Shown here piece after piece: positions 24,259 through 33,578 of a stretch of DNA of 37,889 bases. The stretch comes from Bacteroidales bacterium. Its GTDB lineage: Bacteria > Bacteroidota > Bacteroidia > Bacteroidales > JAADGE01. Position numbers and translations under genes: made by a program. Position 1 is the first letter of the stretch, and every line of letters begins with the position of its first letter. The notes beneath the pieces were generated by a model, which did not search any database, was not told where the DNA came from, and saw nothing but the letters and a program-made list of their open reading frames with translations. The stretch lies in the NCBI GenBank assembly GCA_029934515.1, contig JAOZMB010000013.1, positions 1-37,889 on the forward strand, read 5' to 3'.

Positions 24259-25983
24259 ATGATTTTATCAAACAAGCATAAAGTTAAAAACAGTCTTATA
24301 GTAATGTTTTTTATTGTTATAATTTTGTCGTCAATAACATTTTTTTTGATTGCCGACCTAAAAAATAAATTAAATAATGTTCCTGATAACAGTTATAATA
24401 TTACAATATTAGATAATAATTTATTCCAACTTAAAGAAGACCTATTTTTGTTTGTAGATAATGAACATGAACAACTTTTTTTTGATTTGAAAGAAGATAA
24501 ATATACGAACAAAGTTTTATTAGATATTGAAAATTGTGATAAATTAACAGAAAATTTGTCCGAAAATTTTATAGATAATAAAAATATAATAAAATATAAT
24601 TTTGTTGAAATAAATAGATTGCTAAAAAAGTTTAATAATAAGTTCAAATTATTAACAAACAATATATTAAAAATTGGTAATGAAAATACTGGTTATACGG
24701 AATCAATAATCTATATAGAAAAAAAATTAGAACGTAAAATTACTATTTTTGGAAACAATGACATTCTGGATAAATTTAATAATCTAAAAAAACAAAGACA
24801 ATTATTTTCGGAAGAAAAATCTTTTGTTTATTCGAAAAAATTTATTAGTAAATCAAAACAATTACTTGACGAGCAGATTTTCAAAAATATAGATACAACC
24901 AACAATTACGGTTCAAGGCAAATTATTGATGCTCTGAGTGAGTACGATAATACGTTTGTTCTTTATAAAAATTTGTTTGTTGAGAACGGAATAAATTATA
25001 AAACAGGAATTACAGTTGAGATGTTGGAAATTATTCAAACAATACAAGTTTTATTGTCCGAAGTTATTCCTGTTGTTAATAATAGAAATAGAGAAATAAA
25101 GAGCTTAAACAAATATTTAATTATTCTAATATTAGTTATTTATTTATTAATTACTGGTTTTTTAATTATATTATTTTTTAAATCTTTTCAAGAAAAAATT
25201 AATAAACTTAATAAAATAGTTAGTGATTTGTTCTCTGTGGATAATGAGAAATTGAAAAATGATTTTGAAAATATATTAACAACTCTGAATTTACATTCCG
25301 AAGATTTGAAGAAAAAAGAAATATTTATTAATGATATAATATCAGAGAACTACGAAACAGATATAAATTTTGTTAATAAGAACGACAGGATTAGCAAATC
25401 GTTAATGAAATTGAAAATTAAATTAAAAAAAGAAAAAATATCAAATATCGAACTACATAAAGAAAGAGAGACTTCTGATAAAATAACACTCGAACTTGCT
25501 AAATTTGAAAATATATTTAGACGACACACAAATTCAGATAATAAACAACTTAATTTTGAAATAATCTCAAACCTTGTAAGATATCTTGATGCAAATATTG
25601 GAGGTATATATTTTATTAAGAAAATAGGAAACAAAAAAGTCTTATATATAGACTCCGCTTATGCTTTTAATCAAGAAAAAATTATAACGAAAATTATTGA
25701 ATTAGGAGAAGGATTGGTCGGGACTGCGGCAATAGAAAAAACAACATTTTATATTAACAAACTGCCAGAAGATTATCTAAAAATTGTAACAGCTTTTGGT
25801 AATACAAAACCTAAGGCTTTACTTATTGTTCCTATAATGCTTGGCGAAAAAGTTTTTGGAATTATCGAACTCGCCTCACTAAACGATTTTAATAAAAATG
25901 ATATAAAATTTGTTGAAACACTCGGAAATGATATGGCTTCTACATTATCGGTCTCAGGATATATATATTTAAGCACCGAATAA
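24259..25983 (+). CDS. Membrane-anchored sensor-like protein with C-terminal GAF domain
   Basis: 574 residues. Two membrane segments: residues ~14-33 (VMFFIVIILSSITFFLIADL) and ~287-307 (IILILVIYLLITGFLIILFF). The ~250 residues between them are helical and would be periplasmic, like four-helix sensor domains. A charged coiled coil follows, then a GAF domain from ~430 (LNFEIISNLVRYLDANIGGI, LGEGLVGTAA, ALLIVPIMLGEKVFGIIELA). No kinase, cyclase or other output domain follows; the protein ends VSGYIYLSTE right after the GAF domain, 6 bases before a family A repeat. Related proteins usually continue with coiled coils or kinase domains. It may act through a partner, or be cut short. Confidence 0.8.
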   Translation: MILSNKHKVKNSLIVMFFIVIILSSITFFLIADLKNKLNNVPDNSYNITILDNNLFQLKEDLFLFVDNEHEQLFFDLKEDKYTNKVLLDIENCDKLTENLSENFIDNKNIIKYNFVEINRLLKKFNNKFKLLTNNILKIGNENTGYTESIIYIEKKLERKITIFGNNDILDKFNNLKKQRQLFSEEKSFVYSKKFISKSKQLLDEQIFKNIDTTNNYGSRQIIDALSEYDNTFVLYKNLFVENGINYKTGITVEMLEIIQTIQVLLSEVIPVVNNRNREIKSLNKYLIILILVIYLLITGFLIILFFKSFQEKINKLNKIVSDLFSVDNEKLKNDFENILTTLNLHSEDLKKKEIFINDIISENYETDINFVNKNDRISKSLMKLKIKLKKEKISNIELHKERETSDKITLELAKFENIFRRHTNSDNKQLNFEIISNLVRYLDANIGGIYFIKKIGNKKVLYIDSAYAFNQEKIITKIIELGEGLVGTAAIEKTTFYINKLPEDYLKIVTAFGNTKPKALLIVPIMLGEKVFGIIELASLNDFNKNDIKFVETLGNDMASTLSVSGYIYLSTE

Positions 25984-25989
25984 TTTTTA

Positions 25990-26094
25990 TTAGTAATTGT
26001 TAAAAAATAACTTTTTGATTTGTTTTTTGTAAAATACTTATTATCAGGTGTAAACCAATTCGTAATTCGTAATTTATAATTCGTAATTTACTTA
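25990..26094 (+). repeat. Dispersed ~100-bp MITE-like repeat, family A copy 4
   Basis: Same orientation as copy 1, with one extra AATTCGTAATTTAT unit near the right end. Starts TTAGTAATTGTTAAAAAATA, ends TTCGTAATTTACTTA. Its last three bases (26092-26094) are the tamB stop codon; its left edge is 6 bases behind the GAF-protein stop. Confidence 0.85.
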
Positions 26095-29000
26095 TTTGTT
26101 ATTTTTCTTTTTTTTCTTATCTTTGTCTATCCAAAAAAATAAACGATTAAATTCGCGCAACCAGAAAAAACCAACTCCTTGTGTGTACTGTCCTTTATCG
26201 TAATCTAATTCATCGTTTGCTTTGTTGAAAACCTTCATACGTACAGAACCTTGTTTGTTTAATTTAACTTCCATTTCTACTTCTCCTACAAAACCAGATG
26301 AATTTGTATTTACATTTTCTTCTTTAAGCGTTCCTCCTACTCCAACATTTCCGTTTAATATAATTCTATCGTCCCATAGTTGTGTGGACAGCGCGACCTC
26401 TAATTCATCGTTTGTAATACGGTCTCCCGATTGATAATTTACACCTACATCAAAATCATTGCTAATATCCGAGAGCCATCTATTAAGCTGATTTGTAAGT
26501 ATTTCACCTGTTTTTACAACCGCACCATCGCTTACTCCTTCCTGACTCAAACCTGGCAATGGCTGAAATGCACCAATAATCAACAGAGATAAAAATTGCT
26601 TATTTATACCGTCTTTTTGTAAATTTTCTAACTGCTCCGACACTGATTCAAAACCGTTTGGAATTTTAACTCCGAAATTTATATCTGGGTTCATTAGCTT
26701 TCCCGACATTGTAATATTGCAGTCTGCTGCTGATTTTATTGTCCTATATTGGTCGTCCACCATTAAATCGTACAACAAAACTTTCTTTAAAGAATAAATT
26801 GCACTTAGGTCAATTATTGCATTCTCAGGGTCGCCGTACCATCTTATCGTACCTCCTTTTTTGATATCAAAATGCTTACTAATAATACTTTTTAAGGTAA
26901 ACAAATAATCTCCTTCTTCTATTTCAAAATCTCCGAACATTGTAAAATCTCCTCTTGTATCGATTCCTATTTCCATACTCCCTCTGCCTTTTGCTTTAAT
27001 TATATCGTCAGAGCTTTCGTCCATTATTAACTGTATCTCTGCTTCTGGAGTCAGTTCTAGGTTCAGGTTTAATTTCATTCCAGATAGGTCTGCTGTATAT
27101 TCATCTTCATAAATTTCATTTTTGTTTACACGCAAAGTATTATCGTTTACATAGCTTATAAAACCAGTCTCTTCGCTTAAATTCTCGCTTGAAGAAAGAG
27201 GTATAAAAAAAGCTGTTCGTTTTCCAGTAATTAGATTAATATCAATAATTATATCATCAATAGGACCAGTAACATTAATATTTCCTGTTCCATATGCTGT
27301 ACCGTAAAATGCAGACGAGTCGGTTGGCACAGTGTTTAGTAGTTGGAAATTATTAGCTTTAACAAAAATACCAAGTTCAAAATTATCAAAATTATTATGT
27401 TTTATCTCTCCGTTAAGTATAGCGTATCCAGAACGTTTGTGAGAGAACAATTTTGTTTTTTCAATTTTTATTTTTTTGTTACTTATATTTATATTCATTT
27501 CACCGTCAACAGAATATTTTGTGTTTAGATACAAAACATTTATTAAAGTATTTATTAATTTTATATCTCCGTTCACTTGCGGGTCTTTTAAATAACCAAA
27601 AATATTTAATTCACCCCATAGTTGAGCCTCAGGATTTGTTTTTATATTTTCTTTGTATAAACTCTCAAATGATTTTATTTTAAATCCTTGTAGTTTTGTT
27701 ATCAACGAGATACTATCTTTTTTCGGATAATAATATCCTCCTATGCTGTCTTTTATTTTTTTTGTGCGTCCCGTTAATGTGAATAGACTTATTCCGATTC
27801 TGTTATCCATTTTTTGCCATTCGCTTTTTATATACAAATCGCCAAGAGAAATTCCACTTATACGCAATGATTTTATTGTATCGTTTGTAAAAAATAAAGG
27901 TTTTTTATATAATTGAACAAAATGTGTTCTTCCGTTTAAAGTTCCTTCCAGACTTGGTTCGCCCTTAGTTAGGGCTTCCAGAGATGTCAGCTCGAACTCT
28001 TTAAATTTTGTTGTAAGAGTATCGTTTTCATATTCAGATATTTTTCCGTTAATTGATATTTCCTGTTTATTGTTTTTTATTAATAAATTCCGAATATCAA
28101 CAGATGACGTATCTATTATTATTTCAGAGTCTGTAAAATTCCAAGATACATCTGCTACTTTAACATTTGATTTATCAAATTTACAATTTATTATATTCTT
28201 TTTTTTGTTGTCTACTTTCTCTGTAATACTTAATAAACCTTTAATTTTTCCAGAATAAGCCAAAGTATCTTTATAGTTGTCCCATGTAATATTAAAATCA
28301 ATACTATTGTTATGCAATTTTGATGATATATCAAAATTTTCAAGTTCCATATATCCAGCTGGGTTCAATGCCGAGCCTCCTGTTTTAATGTGTAAGCTGT
28401 CATTTTCTGTGTTTGCAATTATATAAAAATCATTAATTTTAGTATCTTCATAGTTAATATATTCCGATGATAAGACCATATTTAAGGTTTTATTTTTTAG
28501 ATTAAAATCTCCATCTATCTTTGTATTTTTTGCAATATCAAGTTCTGATAAAACTAACTGACTTATTAATTTAGGTTTTTTTATGTTCACAGAAAAAATT
28601 AGATTTTCTATATGCTCGATTTTTTCATTTTGTGTATTTTCTTTTTCAGGAATAAATATAGGCAAAAATTTACCTGTCAATATTTCCAGAGATTCAATAA
28701 TGTGTGATAGTTTACCGGAATTAGTAATATCTACATCAATAAAATCAGATTTTAGAATTATTTTTTTTTCATCGTTCTGAATACTTGTTTGTAAATTGAA
28801 TTTATTTAACAAAATATTTAAGCTGTCATTTTGATATTTTAGTCCTTTGTAAAGTTTAATATTACCATCAAAATCGTCAATATTTACACCTTTAAAATTG
28901 CCATTAAAAGCAAAAGATAAAAGTGATTTTTTCGTATTTTTTTCAAGATTTAGTTTTTTTAAATCTACTTTATCGAGTATCAAATCAAATGCAAATTCAG

Positions 29001-30567
29001 GTATTTCTGGATTAAAATTTAGCATACCATTAAGCTCTGCATGAACACCGTCTTGCTCTAAATAGACACTTACACTGTCAAATTTAAGGTCGTACATATC
29101 TGCATACAAACGGATATTTTTGTATGTAAAATTTTTGTAAGTAAAGCTGTCTATTTTTCCTATTGTTTTTAGTTTTATTTTTTTGTTTTTAAGATACTTG
29201 AAATCTATTGTTTGTTCGAAAGTAAGATTTCCGAACTCATCTCCACCGATTTTTTTCATATCAATATTTTCGGCTTTGAACATACCTTTTGCCCCAAAAG
29301 TTGTAACAGAATCGCGACTGCCGACAATATCTACTGTTATTTTTCCAAAATTTCCATTTAATTTTCCTTCTGAAACAAAATTAAAAATAGAACCTTTTGT
29401 AATACCAGAGTAGTTTATTTTATTAATATTTTGCATACTTTCTGGCATTTCAAAAATTTGTCCTGTATCGTTTGGGAGTTTAATATTTTTTATTTTAATA
29501 ATATCAGCATTTAAATTTTTTATGTCAATCAAAAAATCCAAGTTTTCTATATCAGGCAAATTATTCAATTTCGAACTAAATTCTATACGTAAAGCATTTT
29601 CATATCTCAAAATTAAATTTTTTATATCTAATTTATCAATACTTCCACTTAGAGCGCCATTCAGAAATATTGTTTGTTCGAAACCAGACAAGTCTGGAAC
29701 AAAATATGCCAAGTCTTTCAAATTAAGTTTAGAACTATCCTTAAAATTAGCGCCCCAATATAAATCACTTATAGGATTTGAAAAAGCACCCCAATTTTTA
29801 TATTTTATATAAAGACTGTCTAAAAACAGCTCCGAATCAGACATTACACATTCGTAATTATCGAGAAGTATAGCTTGCGGACTTATTAAACTTTTTGATG
29901 ATTTAAATTTTTTGATTTCTGTACCGCTTTTATCTTTAAGAGATATATTATTTATTTTTACTTTTATATCTTCGTCAAAAATATCCAAATTAGAAAGTGA
30001 AACATTTAATTTTGTAATTTCAAGGTCATCGTAGTTAATACCATTAATTTTCTCTGGATTGTATATTTTATAAATAAATTTTGCATCATTTAGTTCAAAT
30101 TTATTACATCGCAAACGAAATGCCTGCGAAGATGCTGTATCTGTATCTTCGGAAGTAAAAGCATCAATAATAAATTGCAAGTTTAGTACATCTCTTTCTG
30201 TCTCATAAAGTTTGCATATCAAACCGTTTAACTCAATTTTATTCAAACTAATATCATCAATAGAGGTAATAAAATTTGATGGTGAAATATTTATGTTATC
30301 AACATAAACAAGAGTATCTTTTTGTAAATCCTGCAAATAAACGCCGTCTAAAATTATTCCATCGAAAAAAGAAATATTTAGATTTTTAATTTTTAATTTT
30401 GTTTTTAGAACTTCCGAAAGCTCTTTTACGGCATAATCTTTTATCTTATTTTGAACAAAACTTATTTGCAATATCAAAAAAATAGCAATTAAAAGTACCA
30501 AAACAGATAATATTGCAATAAAAAATATTTTACTTATCTTTTTAATATTAAATAGTTTTTTTGTCAT
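26092..30567 (-). CDS. tamB: TamB-like translocation and assembly module protein (AsmA/TamB superfamily)
   Basis: 1491 residues from the ATG at 30565-30567 (MTKKLFNIKKISKIFF). The frame extends to a TTG at 30663, but a promoter at 30661-30668 puts transcription start inside that extension. One membrane anchor at ~14-36, then a very long beta-rich body with FDG/LDG-type strands that would form a hydrophobic groove across the periplasm. The C-terminal DUF490 domain contains RGDFTMFGDFEIEEGDYLFT, FDIKKGGTIRWYGDPENAII and FLSLLIIGAFQPLPGLS. TamB-like proteins move phospholipids and help outer-membrane protein assembly. No TamA/BamA-like gene is next to it. The stop codon lies in a family A repeat. 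Confidence 0.88.
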   Translation of the reverse strand: MTKKLFNIKKISKIFFIAILSVLVLLIAIFLILQISFVQNKIKDYAVKELSEVLKTKLKIKNLNISFFDGIILDGVYLQDLQKDTLVYVDNINISPSNFITSIDDISLNKIELNGLICKLYETERDVLNLQFIIDAFTSEDTDTASSQAFRLRCNKFELNDAKFIYKIYNPEKINGINYDDLEITKLNVSLSNLDIFDEDIKVKINNISLKDKSGTEIKKFKSSKSLISPQAILLDNYECVMSDSELFLDSLYIKYKNWGAFSNPISDLYWGANFKDSSKLNLKDLAYFVPDLSGFEQTIFLNGALSGSIDKLDIKNLILRYENALRIEFSSKLNNLPDIENLDFLIDIKNLNADIIKIKNIKLPNDTGQIFEMPESMQNINKINYSGITKGSIFNFVSEGKLNGNFGKITVDIVGSRDSVTTFGAKGMFKAENIDMKKIGGDEFGNLTFEQTIDFKYLKNKKIKLKTIGKIDSFTYKNFTYKNIRLYADMYDLKFDSVSVYLEQDGVHAELNGMLNFNPEIPEFAFDLILDKVDLKKLNLEKNTKKSLLSFAFNGNFKGVNIDDFDGNIKLYKGLKYQNDSLNILLNKFNLQTSIQNDEKKIILKSDFIDVDITNSGKLSHIIESLEILTGKFLPIFIPEKENTQNEKIEHIENLIFSVNIKKPKLISQLVLSELDIAKNTKIDGDFNLKNKTLNMVLSSEYINYEDTKINDFYIIANTENDSLHIKTGGSALNPAGYMELENFDISSKLHNNSIDFNITWDNYKDTLAYSGKIKGLLSITEKVDNKKKNIINCKFDKSNVKVADVSWNFTDSEIIIDTSSVDIRNLLIKNNKQEISINGKISEYENDTLTTKFKEFELTSLEALTKGEPSLEGTLNGRTHFVQLYKKPLFFTNDTIKSLRISGISLGDLYIKSEWQKMDNRIGISLFTLTGRTKKIKDSIGGYYYPKKDSISLITKLQGFKIKSFESLYKENIKTNPEAQLWGELNIFGYLKDPQVNGDIKLINTLINVLYLNTKYSVDGEMNINISNKKIKIEKTKLFSHKRSGYAILNGEIKHNNFDNFELGIFVKANNFQLLNTVPTDSSAFYGTAYGTGNINVTGPIDDIIIDINLITGKRTAFFIPLSSSENLSEETGFISYVNDNTLRVNKNEIYEDEYTADLSGMKLNLNLELTPEAEIQLIMDESSDDIIKAKGRGSMEIGIDTRGDFTMFGDFEIEEGDYLFTLKSIISKHFDIKKGGTIRWYGDPENAIIDLSAIYSLKKVLLYDLMVDDQYRTIKSAADCNITMSGKLMNPDINFGVKIPNGFESVSEQLENLQKDGINKQFLSLLIIGAFQPLPGLSQEGVSDGAVVKTGEILTNQLNRWLSDISNDFDVGVNYQSGDRITNDELEVALSTQLWDDRIILNGNVGVGGTLKEENVNTNSSGFVGEVEMEVKLNKQGSVRMKVFNKANDELDYDKGQYTQGVGFFWLREFNRLFFWIDKDKKKKKNNK

Positions 30568-30660
30568 AACATAAATATTTATTTTCTTTGTAAGTTCCGA
30601 TTTAGCAAAAGCTAATAAATTTTTTATTAAATTAGTTGGAATATATTTAAAATAACTTGG

Positions 30661-30692
30661 CAAAGTTACACTAATTTATTATTATTTACAAA
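30661..30692 (-). promoter_or_regulatory. tamB promoter (-33 and -7)
   Basis: On the minus strand TTTG (30689-30692), a 20-base spacer and TAACTTTG (30661-30668): both elements and the spacing fit the Bacteroidota sigma factor consensus. It fixes the tamB start downstream at 30567 and leaves a ~90-base leader. Confidence 0.65.
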
Positions 30693-30775
30693 TATTTGAA
30701 CCTGTACAATAAAAAGTTTTTTGTGTATTGTGTAAAAAAACTTTCAAACAATTATTAAATTAAAAATTAACAAAA

Positions 30776-32647
30776 ATGGCATATCTACTTGTTGAGAATA
30801 TAAGTAAATCTTTTAATGAAAGAGTATTATTTGAAAATATATCTTTCGTAATAAATAAACATGAAAAAACTGCTCTAATTGCAAAAAACGGAGCAGGAAA
30901 AACAACGATCTTAAATATTATAAGCAAACTTGAAAGCGCTGATACAGGAAGAATAATATTTGAAAAAGGTATAACTGTTGGATATTTAAAACAGGAACCA
31001 GATTTTGATAATAATAAAACTGTAATGGAACAAGTTTTTTCTTCGTCTGATAAAATAATAAATGCTGTAAGAAAATACGAAGATGCAATGAATTCTGGTA
31101 AACAAAAACTTATACAGGAATCGATAGAAGAAATGGATATATTAAATGCGTGGGATTATGAATCTAAAATAAAAAAAATACTTCATAAATTAAAAATTTT
31201 TAATCTTAATCAACTTGTTTCGGAGCTATCCGGTGGACAAAAAAAACGCCTTGCACTTGCAAATGCTCTTATTAACAAACCAGATTTTTTGATACTTGAT
31301 GAGCCAAGCAATCATCTTGATTTTGAAATGATTGAATGGCTTGAAGGATATTTAACAAAAGTAGAAATTACTATACTTGTTGTTACTCATGACAGATATT
31401 TTCTGGATAGTGTTTGTTCAAATATTATTGAACTCGATGACAAAAAAATGTTCGTATATAAAGGAAATTATACTTACTTTCTTAAAAAGAAAGCTGAGAG
31501 AACAGAAAAAAATTATATGGACATAGAAAAAGCAAAAAATATTCTAAAAAAAGAATCAGAATGGATGAGCAGACAACCAAAAGCAAGAGGAACAAAAGCA
31601 AAATATCGTGTAGAAAATTTTTATAAAATTAAAGATAAAGCTGACAGAAAAATAAATAATGATAAAGTAGGAATAAATATTAAATCTAAAAGACTTGGTA
31701 AAAAAATAATTGATATTTATGGAATTGGTAAGAAATATGACAATAAAGTTTTAATAAGTGATTTTTCTTATAAATTTACAAGATTAGAAAAAATAGGAAT
31801 AGTTGGCAATAATGGAGTTGGGAAAAGCACATTTCTAAATATTCTTGCCAATGAATTGCAAAGCGATACAGGTTATTTGGAATACGGCGAAACTGTTGTT
31901 TTGGCTTATTACAAACAGTCTGGACAGGAAATAGAAAATAATATGCGGGTTATAGATGTTATAAAAGATGTTGCTGATGTTATTTCGCTTGGCGAAGGAA
32001 GAACTCTTTCGGCTGCAAGGTATCTGGAACATTTTTTGTTTCCGAGAGACATGCATTATTCTACGGTTGCAAAACTTAGCGGAGGAGAAAAACGAAGATT
32101 ATATCTTATGACTGTGTTGATGAAAAATCCGAATTTTCTGATACTTGACGAACCTACTAACGACCTTGATATAATGACACTCAACGTTATAGAAGAATAT
32201 TTGCAAAATTTTAATGGCAATTTATTAATCGTTTCGCATGACCGTTATTTTACTGATAATGTTGTGGATACTTTATTTATTTTTGAAGGAAACGGAAAAA
32301 TTAGACATTTCCCTGGCAATTATTCTGTATATAATGCTGCCGAGAAGGAAAAAAAATTGAACAAAGAAATTGAAAATTCAAAAAAAAATGTAAAAAATAA
32401 GAAGAAAATTAAAGTAAATATAAAAAAATCTAATAAATTAACTTACAAAGAACGACTTGAATTAAAGTCTATTGAAAAAGAATTAGAAGAGTTGAATATC
32501 GAAAAAACTGTCATCGAAGAAATATTAAATTCTTCAAATATAGAATCAAAAAAATTTGCTAAAAAATCAAAACGTTACATAGAGCTGACAGAAATTATTG
32601 ATGAAAAAGAATATCGATGGCTCGAACTTGACGAGAAAGAAAATTAG
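30776..32647 (+). CDS. uup: ABC-F family ATPase, Uup-like
   Basis: 623 residues, two ABC domains without membrane segments. First domain: Walker A AKNGAGKTT, signature ELSGGQKKRLALA, Walker B FLILDEPSNHLD. Second: GNNGVGKST, KLSGGEKRRLYL, FLILDEPTNDLD. The linker between them is long and Lys/Glu-rich. The C-terminal ~90 residues are a charged coiled coil (KLTYKERLELKSIEKELEEL) as in Uup. ABC-F proteins act on ribosomes as translation factors; Uup types also bind DNA and affect transposon excision. Divergent from tamB with 208 bases between. Antibiotic resistance function is not implied by the sequence. Confidence 0.9.
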   Translation: MAYLLVENISKSFNERVLFENISFVINKHEKTALIAKNGAGKTTILNIISKLESADTGRIIFEKGITVGYLKQEPDFDNNKTVMEQVFSSSDKIINAVRKYEDAMNSGKQKLIQESIEEMDILNAWDYESKIKKILHKLKIFNLNQLVSELSGGQKKRLALANALINKPDFLILDEPSNHLDFEMIEWLEGYLTKVEITILVVTHDRYFLDSVCSNIIELDDKKMFVYKGNYTYFLKKKAERTEKNYMDIEKAKNILKKESEWMSRQPKARGTKAKYRVENFYKIKDKADRKINNDKVGINIKSKRLGKKIIDIYGIGKKYDNKVLISDFSYKFTRLEKIGIVGNNGVGKSTFLNILANELQSDTGYLEYGETVVLAYYKQSGQEIENNMRVIDVIKDVADVISLGEGRTLSAARYLEHFLFPRDMHYSTVAKLSGGEKRRLYLMTVLMKNPNFLILDEPTNDLDIMTLNVIEEYLQNFNGNLLIVSHDRYFTDNVVDTLFIFEGNGKIRHFPGNYSVYNAAEKEKKLNKEIENSKKNVKNKKKIKVNIKKSNKLTYKERLELKSIEKELEELNIEKTVIEEILNSSNIESKKFAKKSKRYIELTEIIDEKEYRWLELDEKEN

Positions 32648-32668
32648 TAATAATGTTGAAAATATTAT

Positions 32669-33541
32669 TTATCTGCCACCTGAGAGTATTTTTAAAATAT
32701 TAAATTTTCTTGTTAATAAGAACAATAACGAAGTAAATATTATTGCCAACAATATTTGTAAGATAATATTAAGATAAGCATTTTTAACGAAAAAACTTAT
32801 TATAGGATAAAATAATACAATTATTGGGGCATGATATAAATGCAACAAATACGAAAAAGCTCCTGTTTTAAAAAATATTATCTTTGTATCTATTAATAAT
32901 ACGAAAATGAAAATTGAGACGAAATATTTTGAAAATTGATTAAAATATAAGAAAGAAATTATTGATATAAAAAACGAAACTATTAAATAAATATATTTGT
33001 TGATTTTAAACTCTGCAATAAATATTCCCGTTATAAATAAAATTAATATATCGTATCTTAACATTAACTTTCCGAAGACAAGCAATGGAATAATTATTAA
33101 TAACATTTTTAAGTTCTTACCAAAAATTAGCTCGATTAGAACAAATACAATAAAAATATCTCTTACAAAATAAGTTGGAGGATTAATTGGAGGCGAGTTT
33201 ATAGATAATAATCCTTCCGAAATTAATGAAAAATCGTATGTTAATCTATTCAGGAAATTATATCCAAAATAATTTGCAATTATAACAGGTATTAATATTG
33301 TTATATTTGCAATTACGTATGGAATTAACAAACTTTTTATTTTTTTTGAAAATAATGATTTTTTATTTTTAGATATTTTCCAATACAAATAACCAGAGAT
33401 TATTGATAAAATAACTGTCCCATATTTAGGAATTTCTTCGATAAAGAAATAGAAAATTCCGTCTGTTAGTTCATGTTTTGTGTGTGTAAATATTATTAAA
33501 ATTACAGCTACCAGACGAATTAACTCGATGCTATATTTCAT
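32669..33541 (-). CDS. Membrane acyltransferase, acyltransferase-3 family
   Basis: 290 residues with about nine to ten hydrophobic helices. The N-terminus SIELIRLVAVILIIFTHTKH has the (R)-x(9-11)-H arrangement of acyltransferase-3 proteins, with His20 as candidate catalytic base. Further helices such as VILSIISGYLYWKI follow. The family transfers acetyl or other acyl groups to surface sugars or peptidoglycan; the acceptor is unknown here. It lies 37 bases behind the histidine kinase gene on the same strand and ends 21 bases from the convergent ABC-F gene. Short for the family (usually ~330-380 residues), otherwise intact. Confidence 0.75.
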   Translation of the reverse strand: MKYSIELIRLVAVILIIFTHTKHELTDGIFYFFIEEIPKYGTVILSIISGYLYWKISKNKKSLFSKKIKSLLIPYVIANITILIPVIIANYFGYNFLNRLTYDFSLISEGLLSINSPPINPPTYFVRDIFIVFVLIELIFGKNLKMLLIIIPLLVFGKLMLRYDILILFITGIFIAEFKINKYIYLIVSFFISIISFLYFNQFSKYFVSIFIFVLLIDTKIIFFKTGAFSYLLHLYHAPIIVLFYPIISFFVKNAYLNIILQILLAIIFTSLLFLLTRKFNILKILSGGR

Positions 33542-33578
33542 TTTGTAAATATTATTTTTTTATTACAATTATAGAATC

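Noticed and set aside
26222-29812. Several plus-strand open frames inside tamB
   Set aside because: Short frames opposite a well-supported minus-strand gene with no recognisable domains; antisense shadows.
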